DNA of 24,474 nucleotides from Bacillota bacterium (GTDB lineage Bacteria > Bacillota > Clostridia > Oscillospirales > Oscillospiraceae): contig JAEWRY010000029.1 in the NCBI GenBank assembly GCA_023459875.1, forward strand, positions 1 to 24,474, given 5' to 3'. A model generated the notes under the pieces. That model had not been told where the DNA came from. It did no database searches and saw nothing but the letters and a program-made list of their open reading frames with translations. A program made the position numbers and the translations under genes. Shown here piece by piece: positions 1-6,518 of the stretch. Position 1 is the stretch's first letter. Each line of letters starts with the position of its first letter.

Positions 1-36
1 CAAAAAAAAACCCCCCCCCCCCCGCCCCCCCCGGGG
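1..36. repeat. A9-C13-G-C8-G4 homopolymer tract
   Basis: The window opens with nine A, thirteen C, one G, eight C and four G. On the minus strand, downstream of the permease stop, it reads as G-rich DNA followed by nine T. A six-pair CGCCCC/GGGGCG stem is possible, so it could act as a weak terminator or form a G-quadruplex. It may also be an assembly or sequencing artefact, because it lies at the very edge. Confidence 0.5.
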
Positions 37-70
37 CGCCACTTCTTTTTATAATCTGCGGGTTATGGTA

Positions 71-1447
71 TTACTTCTTCTGGCCGATGCTCAGAATGAG
101 GTTCAGAATGATTCCGAAAATAGCGGCGCCCGCGATGCAAGGGATCTGAAGACCGAAGAAGGGGATGTTTCCTCCGAACTTGTACTGTCCGCCGAGCCCG
201 ATGATCATAATGGTCGCAATGATGGCAATGTTCTTGGCGCTGAACAGGTCGACCTTTTTTTCAACCATGATGGCGACGCCCTGGGCCGCGATGGCGCCGA
301 ACAGGTAGACCTCCAGTCCGCCGATGACGGCAGCGGGGATGGCGTAGATGGCGTTAATGAGCGGGGTGAAGCAGGCGATGACCATGGCGATCACAGAAGC
401 GCCCATGAGAACCGGTATGGAAAACACCTTCGTAATGGCCATCGCGCTGATGTTTTCTCCGTAGTTCGTGCCTGCGGGGCCTCCCACGAGGCCGGAGACG
501 ATATCGCCCAGGCCGTCGCCGATCAGGTTGAGCCCAAGGAGGTCGGCAATGTTATACCTCTTTTTGCTTCCCTTTTTCTTTGCCAGGTCGTTGACATAGA
601 TGTCCAGCTGGTATACATGCGCCGTCGACTCCGGGATGGTTGCGATGGCGATGGGCATGATGGCGGCGACCGCCATGAGGGAAGGTTTGGGCATGGTGAA
701 GATAGGCAGGGCGAAAATACCGTTTCCTGCCGTGGCGGGCAGCGCCTTAAACAGGTCGATCCCGGTGGTCATCTGGATAATGAACGCGGTGAGGCAGCCG
801 AGGATGGGGCCGAAAAGAAGCGGGAGCTGGCCCAGCATTCCTTTGAGATAAACCGAGAACAGGATGGTGGAAAGCAGGGTGACGATCGCAATGATCCATG
901 CCAGGTTCCCGGCCAGCGCCACCTGGGACTGGGCAACCGAGATATCGCCCGCCGTGTTGATGGCGATGGAACCGGCGTCGCCCAGAGCGGTTCCCGCCAG
1001 GGTCAGGCCGATTACCATGGCGATGGGACCCGTGATGGCAGCGGGGAGCACTTTTTCAATGGCATCTCTTCCGAACCGCTTGACGATAAGGCCTGCCACA
1101 ATGGACACAAAACCGGACATGATGATGCCGAACTGAGCCACCGCGATTTTATCGTTGAGCGCATAGCCCACAAGCGCCTCGGAACTCATGAGACTCCCGA
1201 TTGCCGCCACGTAGGAAAAGCTTGATCCGTAATAGAGGGGGATCTTCCTGCCCGTCACGAAAAGGAAGCAGAGAGTTGCAAGACCGCTCGCGAAGATGGT
1301 GGTCGAAATATGAAAGCCCGTGATGATGGCAACGGCAACCGTTGCCGGGAACATGACGATGACCTGCTGGACCGCGTAAAGCAGCAGCTTCCATATCGGC
1401 GGTTTTTCGTCCGGAAGGTATCCGATTTCCAGTTGATCTTTTGCCAC
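71..1447 (-). CDS. uraA: NCS2-family uracil permease
   Basis: This is a 458-residue polytopic membrane protein of the nucleobase-cation symporter-2 family, which imports uracil or related bases with protons. About 14 hydrophobic segments are visible, as expected for UraA. The motif ATIPESTAH matches the region that carries the substrate-binding Glu and His in UraA. The GGPAGTNYGENI stretch matches the second conserved binding Glu (YGEN). These pyrimidine-type signatures argue for uracil over xanthine, though substrate assignment within NCS2 is not certain. The start is GTG, chosen because an AAGGGG ribosome site lies seven bases upstream. The gene stands alone, with its own promoter near 1580-1608 and a leader of about 125 nt containing a hairpin just before the ribosome site, which suggests attenuation or translational control. 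Confidence 0.9.
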   Translation of the reverse strand: MAKDQLEIGYLPDEKPPIWKLLLYAVQQVIVMFPATVAVAIITGFHISTTIFASGLATLCFLFVTGRKIPLYYGSSFSYVAAIGSLMSSEALVGYALNDKIAVAQFGIIMSGFVSIVAGLIVKRFGRDAIEKVLPAAITGPIAMVIGLTLAGTALGDAGSIAINTAGDISVAQSQVALAGNLAWIIAIVTLLSTILFSVYLKGMLGQLPLLFGPILGCLTAFIIQMTTGIDLFKALPATAGNGIFALPIFTMPKPSLMAVAAIMPIAIATIPESTAHVYQLDIYVNDLAKKKGSKKRYNIADLLGLNLIGDGLGDIVSGLVGGPAGTNYGENISAMAITKVFSIPVLMGASVIAMVIACFTPLINAIYAIPAAVIGGLEVYLFGAIAAQGVAIMVEKKVDLFSAKNIAIIATIMIIGLGGQYKFGGNIPFFGLQIPCIAGAAIFGIILNLILSIGQKK

Positions 1448-1470
1448 AAGAACATCCCCTTACACAAAAT

Positions 1471-1507
1471 AATAATCTTGCCCGAAAACTCTTTAGGCAG
1501 GATTATT
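1471..1507 (-). promoter_or_regulatory. Leader hairpin of the uracil permease, candidate attenuator
   Basis: The transcript can fold AAUAAUC with GAUUAUU, then a C.A mismatch, then UGCCU with GGGCA around an 11-nt loop. It is followed by a moderately U-rich stretch and then the AAGGGG ribosome site. Uracil permease genes of Gram-positives are often controlled in the leader (PyrR attenuation), but I do not see the known PyrR-binding consensus, so the ligand or protein is unknown. Confidence 0.4.
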
Positions 1508-1579
1508 CACCCCACAGGAAGCAGCACATTCCGGCTCCCGACGGCCCCGGTTCCCGCTGCGCTCCCGCATATTGTCGAA

Positions 1580-1608
1580 ATTGTAGCATACAACCTCTTA
1601 TATTTCAA
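1580..1608 (-). promoter_or_regulatory. Sigma-A type promoter of the uracil permease
   Basis: On the minus strand a -35 TTGAAA (1608-1603) and a -10 TACAAT (1585-1580) are separated by exactly 17 bases. The -10 is preceded by TGC, an extended -10. Transcription would begin near 1573, giving a 5' leader of about 125 nt. Confidence 0.65.
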
Positions 1609-1698
1609 TATTTTCTTCATGCTGCCGCCGAAAAAATTCCGTTTTGCGCCATACGGCGTCAAAAATCCTGGCCCGGCGAAACTCCGGGCGCAAAAAAG

Positions 1699-1973
1699 AC
1701 GGCTCCTCCGGCATTTTTACCGGAGGAACCGTGAGGCTGTCGAAAAACCATGTTTTCCGACAAAACGACAAGATGGAAGCGGCTCTGTGGAGCCGCACAA
1801 AGAGTGCCTAGCGGGAAGTGAATTCCCGCTAGGCACTGGTATGGAGCCTTTTTCGGATTTCGGTCTCGGAGCTGGGCGCAAAATCCGCAAAAGCTTTTCG
1901 CCCGTGGCGAAAAGGACGAGGGACTTTTTTGACAGGCTGACGGTTCCCGCGGCGTTTTTGCCGGAGTAACCGT
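1699..1973 (-). repeat. Composite hairpin-rich dispersed element, copy 1
   Basis: This non-coding block fills about half of the 531-bp gap between the permease and cysteine synthase. Read on the minus strand it contains, in order: a hairpin (1973-1940), a module rich in CTTTTGCGGATTTTGCGC (within 1930-1861), a perfect 15-bp hairpin (1837-1803, arms AGTGCCTAGCGGGAA), a GCGGCTC hairpin (1796-1779), a TGTCG hairpin (1762-1738) and a 13-bp hairpin (1732-1699). The two outermost hairpins are each followed, inward, by related CTGTC-AAAAA sequences, so the ends are imperfect inverted repeats. The same ordered modules recur at 24011-24280 in the opposite orientation. No transposase is encoded, so this is either a MITE-like element or a non-mobile dispersed repeat. 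Confidence 0.7.
1940..1973 (-). terminator. Terminator-like hairpin after cysK
   Basis: Six bases past the cysteine synthase stop, ACGGTT and AACCGT arms close an imperfect hairpin with an A-rich loop. There is no clean U tract after it, so termination is inferred from position. The hairpin is also the outer end of the composite repeat. Confidence 0.4.
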
Positions 1974-1978
1974 TCTTA

Positions 1979-2884
1979 TCACTCTTCGTCTTTGTGGCTG
2001 AAGAGGGTTGTGCTCAGGTATTTTTCTCCCCGGTCGGGCAGCAGCACAACCATGAACCCGCTCTCCAGCTCCTTGATGCACTCCAGCGCGGCAAGCATGG
2101 CCGCCCCGCTGCTCATCCCGACGAAAATCCCTTCCTCAAGCACGATCTGCCTGGCCATGCGGAAGGCGGCTTCCGACTCGATCATCACCGAGCGGTCGAT
2201 TTTGGTGGGGTCGTATATTTCGGGGACAATGGCCTCCTGCATGTTTTTAAGCCCCTGGATATAATGATTCCGCACCGGCTGGGCCTCGATGATCTTGATC
2301 GCGGGATTCTTGCTTTTGAGTCCCATGCCGACGCCCATGATGGTCCCCGAGGTCCCCAGGGCGGACACCACGTGAGTCACCTGTCCGTGAGAATCCTCCC
2401 AGATTTCGTTCGCCGTGGTGTAATAATGGGCCAGCTTGTTGTACTCGTTGGAAAACTGGTTGGGCATGAAATAACGGTCCGGGAAGGTATCGCACAGCTC
2501 GTGGGCCTTTCTGATGGCGCCGTCGGTTCCCATCGTGGGGTCGGTGAGGGTGATTTTCGCGCCGAAGGCCTCGATCATCTTTCTTCTCTCCACGGAAACC
2601 GCTTCGCTCATCACGATTTCCACCTGGTAGCCCTTCACGGCGCCAATCATGGCAAGGCCGATTCCCGTATTGCCGGAGGTCGGTTCAATAATCGTTTTAT
2701 CGTGGGTCAGGCTTCCGCACTCTTCCGCCTGCTCGATCATTTTCAGCGCGATACGGTCCTTGATGCTCCCGGTGGGATTGAACCCCTCGAGCTTGGCGTA
2801 AAGCTGAACCTTCGGATTCGGATTCAGCTTGTTGATCCGCACCATCGGCGTGTGCCCGATAGCTTCCAGTATATTGTCATACAT
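1979..2884 (-). CDS. cysK: Cysteine synthase (O-acetylserine sulfhydrylase family)
   Basis: This 301-residue PLP enzyme of fold type II is expected to join O-acetylserine (or O-phosphoserine) with sulfide to give cysteine in the cytoplasm. Visible motifs are NPTGSIKDR, whose Lys forms the Schiff base; EPTSGNTGIG, the substrate loop; and the phosphate-binding GTSGTIMG. The C-terminal MSSGAA motif is also present. Length and motif spacing are normal for CysK/CysM. I chose the ATG at 2884, not the in-frame ATG at 2908, for two reasons. An AAAGGA ribosome site lies eight bases before 2884, and the likely transcription start (about 2904) falls downstream of 2908. The gene is apparently monocistronic. 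GTSGT, rather than GTGGT, is closer to the CysM-type subgroup, so the acceptor substrate is open. Confidence 0.92.
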   Translation of the reverse strand: MYDNILEAIGHTPMVRINKLNPNPKVQLYAKLEGFNPTGSIKDRIALKMIEQAEECGSLTHDKTIIEPTSGNTGIGLAMIGAVKGYQVEIVMSEAVSVERRKMIEAFGAKITLTDPTMGTDGAIRKAHELCDTFPDRYFMPNQFSNEYNKLAHYYTTANEIWEDSHGQVTHVVSALGTSGTIMGVGMGLKSKNPAIKIIEAQPVRNHYIQGLKNMQEAIVPEIYDPTKIDRSVMIESEAAFRMARQIVLEEGIFVGMSSGAAMLAALECIKELESGFMVVLLPDRGEKYLSTTLFSHKDEE

Positions 2885-2910
2885 AGCGATCATCCTTTCG
2901 TTTCCCATAT

Positions 2911-2939
2911 AATATACTATGCTTTTTTACCTCGCGCAA
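2911..2939 (-). promoter_or_regulatory. Candidate promoter of cysK
   Basis: A minus-strand -35 TTGCGC (2939-2934) and -10 TATATT (2916-2911) are spaced by 17 bases, in a local AT-rich patch. The predicted start near 2904 leaves a short leader and supports the ATG at 2884. Confidence 0.5.
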
Positions 2940-3062
2940 CAAAAAATAAGCCGGAAGGAAAATCATCAGAAAATATAGATTCCTGAACTTTCCCGCCGAT
3001 ATCAAAACGAAATCGCCGGGCGCTTTCATAAGCGGGATGGAAAAAGCGAGTAAATATGAAAC

Positions 3063-3094
3063 GGGGGCGTCTCAAATTAGATTGAGACGCCCCC
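3063..3094 (-). terminator. Perfect 13-bp hairpin downstream of galE
   Basis: Arms GGGGGCGTCTCAA and TTGAGACGCCCCC enclose a 6-base loop, 44 bases past the galE stop. The sequence after the stem on the minus strand (GTTTCAT) is only weakly U-rich. It resembles hairpins at 15702 and 23522 and may be both a terminator and a dispersed repeat. Confidence 0.55.
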
Positions 3095-3103
3095 AAAGAT
3101 GCT

Positions 3104-3131
3104 GTCATCCCGAGGTCGATAGCCGAAGGAC
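3104..3131. repeat. Short interspersed GTCATCC...GAAGGAC motif, copy 1
   Basis: This block begins GTCATCCCGAG and ends GCCGAAGGAC. It is a variant of the motif GTCATCCTGAGCGAAG, which I recognise as scattered through intergenic DNA of many bacteria. An inverted relative lies at 15794-15818. It sits between the galE stop and the galE hairpin. Confidence 0.5.
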
Positions 3132-3137
3132 GGCAGC

Positions 3138-4142
3138 TTATTTTAACTGTTTCCCGCTCTTCCATCTCCAGGAATCCAGGCACATCTCCTCCAGGGTTTT
3201 CTCGGCGCTCCAGCCCAGCTCCCGCCGGGCCTTCCCGGTGTCCGCGAAGCAGACTGGCACATCCCCGTTTCTTCTGCCGGTTACCTCATAAGGTATTTTA
3301 ACGCCTGTGGCCTTTTCAAAGCTCGAAATCATGTCCATGACGCTGTAGCCCACCCCGGTTCCAAGGTTGTAAGTCTTAATGCCGGTACTCTCCAGGACCG
3401 TCCCAAGGGCTGCGGTATGCCCCCTGGCCAGATCGGCCACATGGATATAGTCCCTCACCCCCGTGCCGTCGGGGGTTTCGTAATCGCCGCCAAAGACGGA
3501 AAGCTTCTCCCTCTCCCCCGCCGCCACCTTGAGCATGTACGGCATCAGATTATTCGGCTCGCCGTTCGGGTCCTCCCCGATGAGAGCGCTCTCATGGGCG
3601 CCCACGGGATTGAAATAGCGAAGAATTGAGATGCTCCAGGAATCGTCGGAAGCATAAAGATCCTGAAGGATCTGTTCGATCATCAGCTTTGTCCGCCCAT
3701 AGGGGTTCGTCGCCGAGAGAGGCAGGTTCTCGGCGAAGGGCGGCGTGCTTTCCATCCCGTAAACGGTTGCGGAGGAGCTGAAGATCATCTTTTTTACCCG
3801 GTACTTCTCCATCAGCCCCAGGAGATTGAGCGTGCCGGTGAGGTTGTTGTGATAATACCGCAGCGGCATCCGGGCGGATTCGCCCACGGCCTTCAGCCCG
3901 GCAAAGTGGATGACTCCTTCCAGGGCGTGAGCAGCGAAAACCTCTTCCAGCTTCTCCGCGTCAAGCAGGTCGGCCTTAAAGAATGAAATGTCCTTGGAGG
4001 TAATCTGCCTGATCCGGTCGACGACAGATCGCTTACTGTTCGCGAGGTTGTCCACAATCACGACCTCATAACCCGCCATAAGCAGCTCCACGGCGGTGTG
4101 GCTCCCGATATATCCCGCGCCCCCGGTAATCAGTATTTTCAT
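3138..4142 (-). CDS. galE: UDP-glucose 4-epimerase
   Basis: This 334-residue extended short-chain dehydrogenase interconverts UDP-glucose and UDP-galactose (or the N-acetyl forms) using bound NAD. The N-terminal Rossmann motif TGGAGYIGSH, the SSSATVYG segment with the catalytic Ser/Thr, the YGRTK catalytic Tyr-Lys pair and RYFNPVGAH are all present. Length is typical of bacterial GalE. The start at 4142 is preferred to the ATG at 4160 because an AGGAGG ribosome site lies six bases before it. The gene points away from the exopolysaccharide operon and shares a 400-bp intergenic region with it, so it probably supplies UDP-galactose for polymer synthesis as well as for galactose metabolism. Confidence 0.95.
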   Translation of the reverse strand: MKILITGGAGYIGSHTAVELLMAGYEVVIVDNLANSKRSVVDRIRQITSKDISFFKADLLDAEKLEEVFAAHALEGVIHFAGLKAVGESARMPLRYYHNNLTGTLNLLGLMEKYRVKKMIFSSSATVYGMESTPPFAENLPLSATNPYGRTKLMIEQILQDLYASDDSWSISILRYFNPVGAHESALIGEDPNGEPNNLMPYMLKVAAGEREKLSVFGGDYETPDGTGVRDYIHVADLARGHTAALGTVLESTGIKTYNLGTGVGYSVMDMISSFEKATGVKIPYEVTGRRNGDVPVCFADTGKARRELGWSAEKTLEEMCLDSWRWKSGKQLK

Positions 4143-4346
4143 ACACAGCCTCCTATCCAAACGCCATGTATGATCCTATTCATCTCACCCGCGTTCCATA
4201 CCGCCGCGGGGAGGGCCGGTCCAAATTTCCGGGCGGGTCCTTATGAGCTTTTTCGCCCGTCCGCGCCGCAATCTTATTTTGCCCTTTCAGATTTACGAAA
4301 CTTATACAAATAAAATTTCAGTTTGCTTCTCCTGATTTTGCAGTTA

Positions 4347-4384
4347 TGAAATCATACTTTAAGAAAGTCCATAATATGATTTCA
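4347..4384. promoter_or_regulatory. 10-bp inverted repeat, candidate operator
   Basis: Perfect arms TGAAATCATA (4347-4356) and TATGATTTCA (4375-4384) flank an 18-bp spacer that itself contains ACTTT/AAAGT. The site lies in the AT-rich island of the divergent galE-EPS promoter region. Binding by a dimeric regulator, or a cruciform or RNA hairpin, is inferred. Confidence 0.4.
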
Positions 4385-4399
4385 CATGCGTGACAGCAA

Positions 4400-4453
4400 T
4401 CGTCCCGGAGCGTGGTTAAGCCGCGCTTTCCGGCGAGCTTTCCAATCGGACGA
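4400..4453 (+). promoter_or_regulatory. Foldable leader upstream of the EPS operon
   Basis: TCGTCC (4400-4405) pairs with GGACGA (4448-4453). Inside them AGCGTGG (4409-4415) pairs with CCGCGCT (4421-4427) through one G-U pair, leaving a junction of about 20 nt. I do not recognise a known riboswitch. In GC-rich DNA such a fold can also arise by chance. Confidence 0.25.
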
Positions 4454-4542
4454 GTATTCCGCGCCCTTTCCCCTGCCGGTTTATGGTTGGACGCCGCTGT
4501 CATACGCCCGGAATTTGAACGCAAGGGGTGTTTAAAGGTGTG

Positions 4543-5850
4543 ATGGAACTCTACGAATGCCTGGCAGCGGTAAAGAGGCGATTCTGGCTCGTCGGCGCCG
4601 TCGCCTTCGCGGCTGCTTTTTCGGCCTGGGCGGTTAGCTGCTTTTTCGTGCAAAGCGTTTATGAATCCACGGCTACGATCATCGTGAGCAAGTCCAACGA
4701 AACGTCCGGGGAAAACGGACAGGAGCTTCTAAACTCCAACTACATCAAGGTCTACTACACCCTCGGGAACAGCGATTCCGTCGCCCTGAGCATCATCGGC
4801 CGCCTGCAGCTTGACACCACCGTGGAGAAGTTCCGGGAACAGGTCGCCGTCGAGGCCGACTACGATACGGGAATCATTAAAATTTCGGTGGAGGCAAAGA
4901 GCGCCGGCCTCGCCAGAGATATCGCCGCGGAGTTCATCCGGAGCCTCAAAGAACACTCCAACAAGCTCTCCATCCGAACCAACGTCAATATCATCGACGA
5001 GCCCACGCTGCCGGTTCTCCCCATCAGGCCGAAAATACTGCCCAATATCCTGCTTTCCTCAGCCGGGGGGCTCCTCGCAGGACTGCTGCTTGCCCTGTTT
5101 TTCGGTTCAAAGGAGCTGTCGGCGAGCGACCTCCCCGCCATGAGCGCCCTTCCATGGCTTTCCTTGCTTGGTTTTCTTCCCAAGCACAAGGTAAAACGGC
5201 GCAGGCGAAAGCAGCTTCTCTCCTTCCCCGCCGGAAGTCCCTCCGACGAGTCGATCAGGATCATCAGGACGGGACTCGGCTATCTCTTTGAGAACAAGGG
5301 CATTAAATCGGTTCTCATTACAAGTCCGCGCCGCTCGGAGGGAAAGACGACTTTCGCGCTCAATCTGGCAGTCTCCATGGCGCGGCTCGGGAGGCGCGTT
5401 CTGCTCGTCGACTGCAGCTTTCGCAAACCAAGCCTCAGCAAACTCTGCGATCTGGAGAAATGCGAAAAGAACAGTTTCGAGGCGGAGGGACAGCCGGAGA
5501 ATAAATGCGCGTTAACCGCCTTTCCGGAGCTGGGCATCGATCTGGCATCCGATTTCTCTCCGTCCCGGGAGCAGTGGGGCGGTGCCGGTTTTCCGCCGCT
5601 TCTGCGCACTCTGCTGGACGGCGCCGACGAGCGTTACGACCTTGTCCTTTTGGACTGCCCTTCGGTGAGGCCATACGCGGACGCCATGATGCTGTGCTCG
5701 CTGGTAAAAAACGTGATCCTCGTCTCTGAATACAGCCGCCTGGCGGCCTCGGTACTGGACAAATCCACCAAGCGTCTCAAGCAGGTGGGCGGTGAAATAC
5801 TGGGGGTCGTCGTGAACAAAACGCCCGCAGGGAAAATGCGTCATGAATAA
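4543..5850 (+). CDS. Wzz/Wzc-like chain-length regulator fused to BY-kinase-like ATPase
   Basis: This protein of about 435 residues starts the exopolysaccharide operon. The N-terminal Wzz domain has transmembrane helices near residues 15-36 and 165-188, with an extracytoplasmic segment between them and the usual Pro-rich stretch (LPVLPIRPK) before the second helix. The cytoplasmic C-terminal part is a P-loop ATPase of the CpsD/Wzc type. It has Walker A SPRRSEGKTT (about 260-270), Walker A-prime VLLVDCSFRKP (about 286-296) and Walker B LVLLDCPS (about 367-375). Two oddities are visible. The A-prime motif reads DCS rather than the usual DxD, and there is no C-terminal tyrosine cluster, the protein ending KTPAGKMRHE. 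It may therefore control polymer length without the usual tyrosine-phosphorylation cycle. Possible starts are 4528, 4540 and 4543; the ATG at 4543 follows AAAGG closely. Confidence 0.85.
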   Translation: MELYECLAAVKRRFWLVGAVAFAAAFSAWAVSCFFVQSVYESTATIIVSKSNETSGENGQELLNSNYIKVYYTLGNSDSVALSIIGRLQLDTTVEKFREQVAVEADYDTGIIKISVEAKSAGLARDIAAEFIRSLKEHSNKLSIRTNVNIIDEPTLPVLPIRPKILPNILLSSAGGLLAGLLLALFFGSKELSASDLPAMSALPWLSLLGFLPKHKVKRRRRKQLLSFPAGSPSDESIRIIRTGLGYLFENKGIKSVLITSPRRSEGKTTFALNLAVSMARLGRRVLLVDCSFRKPSLSKLCDLEKCEKNSFEAEGQPENKCALTAFPELGIDLASDFSPSREQWGGAGFPPLLRTLLDGADERYDLVLLDCPSVRPYADAMMLCSLVKNVILVSEYSRLAASVLDKSTKRLKQVGGEILGVVVNKTPAGKMRHE

Positions 5851-5870
5851 AATCAGGGAGGTAGAACGAC

Positions 5871-6518
5871 ATGTACGGACAGGATCTCGCCATACCCGCT
5901 TCCGCTCTGAGAAAGCCCCTCATCGGCGCGAAAAGAGCTCTTGACATTTTACTCTCATTTTCTCTGCTCCTTGCGCTGGCCCCTTTGCTGCTCGTCCTCG
6001 CCCTGCTGGTGCGCCTCACGTCGAAGGGACCGGTCATTTTCCGCCACAGACGGATAGGCCTGGGCGGGAAGGAGTTTTTCATATACAAATTCAGGACGAT
6101 GACGCAAAACGCCGAAAAGCTCAAAGACAGCTTTACCCCCGAGCAGCAAGCCGAGTTCGCGGCAAACTACAAGCTTCAGAACGATCCAAGGGTAACCAAG
6201 CTCGGGCGGATCCTGAGAAAAACCAGCCTGGATGAGCTTCCCCAGTTATTCAATGTCCTGAGGGGCGAAATGAGCATGGTTGGGCCCAGACCGGTCACCC
6301 GGGAAGAGCTTGTGAAATACGGGCAATACGAGAGCCTGCTTCTCTCGGTGAAGCCGGGGATCACCGGCCAGTGGCAGGTGAGCGGCAGAAGCGACGTGGC
6401 TTACGAGGACCGGGTGCTGCTGGACGTACATTATATTACTTACTTTACGATTTTATTGGACGTCAAAATCATCCTGGCCACCTTCCGGACCGTTATCACC
6501 CGGGGGGGCGCGTACTAG
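5871..6518 (+). CDS. Undecaprenyl-phosphate sugar phosphotransferase (initiating transferase)
   Basis: This 215-residue member of the bacterial sugar transferase family puts the first sugar-1-phosphate on undecaprenyl phosphate at the inner membrane face. It has one N-terminal hydrophobic helix (about residues 20-45), then YKFRTM (about 70-76), DELPQLFNVLRGEMSMVGPRP (around 120-140, with catalytic Asp-Glu) and PGITGQWQVSGRSD (about 162-175). It is the short form equal to the catalytic half of WbaP, similar in size to PglC and EpsL. GGGAGG lies nine bases before the ATG. The next gene begins at the base after its stop. The sugar transferred cannot be read from sequence. Confidence 0.93.
   Translation: MYGQDLAIPASALRKPLIGAKRALDILLSFSLLLALAPLLLVLALLVRLTSKGPVIFRHRRIGLGGKEFFIYKFRTMTQNAEKLKDSFTPEQQAEFAANYKLQNDPRVTKLGRILRKTSLDELPQLFNVLRGEMSMVGPRPVTREELVKYGQYESLLLSVKPGITGQWQVSGRSDVAYEDRVLLDVHYITYFTILLDVKIILATFRTVITRGGAY

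Larger units (their letters stand above)
4143..4542. other. Divergent intergenic region between galE and the EPS operon
   Basis: This 400-bp gap must hold both divergent promoters. It has an AT-rich island at about 4290-4385 within GC-rich flanks. On the plus strand a weak promoter (TTGCCC at 4279-4284, 18-bp spacer, TATACA at 4303-4308) is possible. On the minus strand TATAAG (4306-4301) could be a -10, but no good -35 is seen. The region also holds a perfect inverted repeat (4347-4384) and a foldable leader (4400-4453). I see no credible gene in it. Confidence 0.6.

Noticed and set aside
65..1225. Long plus-strand open frame (386 codons) opposite the uracil permease.
   Set aside because: Its product is highly charged and of shadow-like composition (Asp, Gly, His rich), it has no ribosome site, and it lies antisense to an unmistakable permease.
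1471..1580. Purine riboswitch before the nucleobase permease.
   Set aside because: An AATAATCCTG stretch is suggestive, but the three-way junction and conserved loop sequences of purine riboswitches are absent.
1310..1969. Plus-strand open frame of 219 codons over the permease-cysK gap.
   Set aside because: It runs through the permease start region and the hairpin repeats; peptide fragments such as CLAGSEFPLG are simply translated repeat sequence.
1659..2081. Minus-strand open frame of 140 codons starting inside cysK.
   Set aside because: It is a second reading frame of cysK continuing into the composite repeat. The shared KSFCGFCA peptide with 23654-24073 comes from the repeat, not from a protein family.
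1994..2986. Plus-strand open frame of 330 codons opposite cysteine synthase.
   Set aside because: Antisense shadow of a well-supported gene, with no ribosome site or recognisable domain.
4385..4540. Cyclic di-GMP riboswitch upstream of the EPS operon.
   Set aside because: The conserved core and tetraloop-receptor sequences are not visible.
4318..4653. Minus-strand open frame of 111 codons in the galE-EPS gap.
   Set aside because: Overlaps the start of the EPS operon, has Arg/Pro-rich shadow composition, and would span the candidate regulatory sites.
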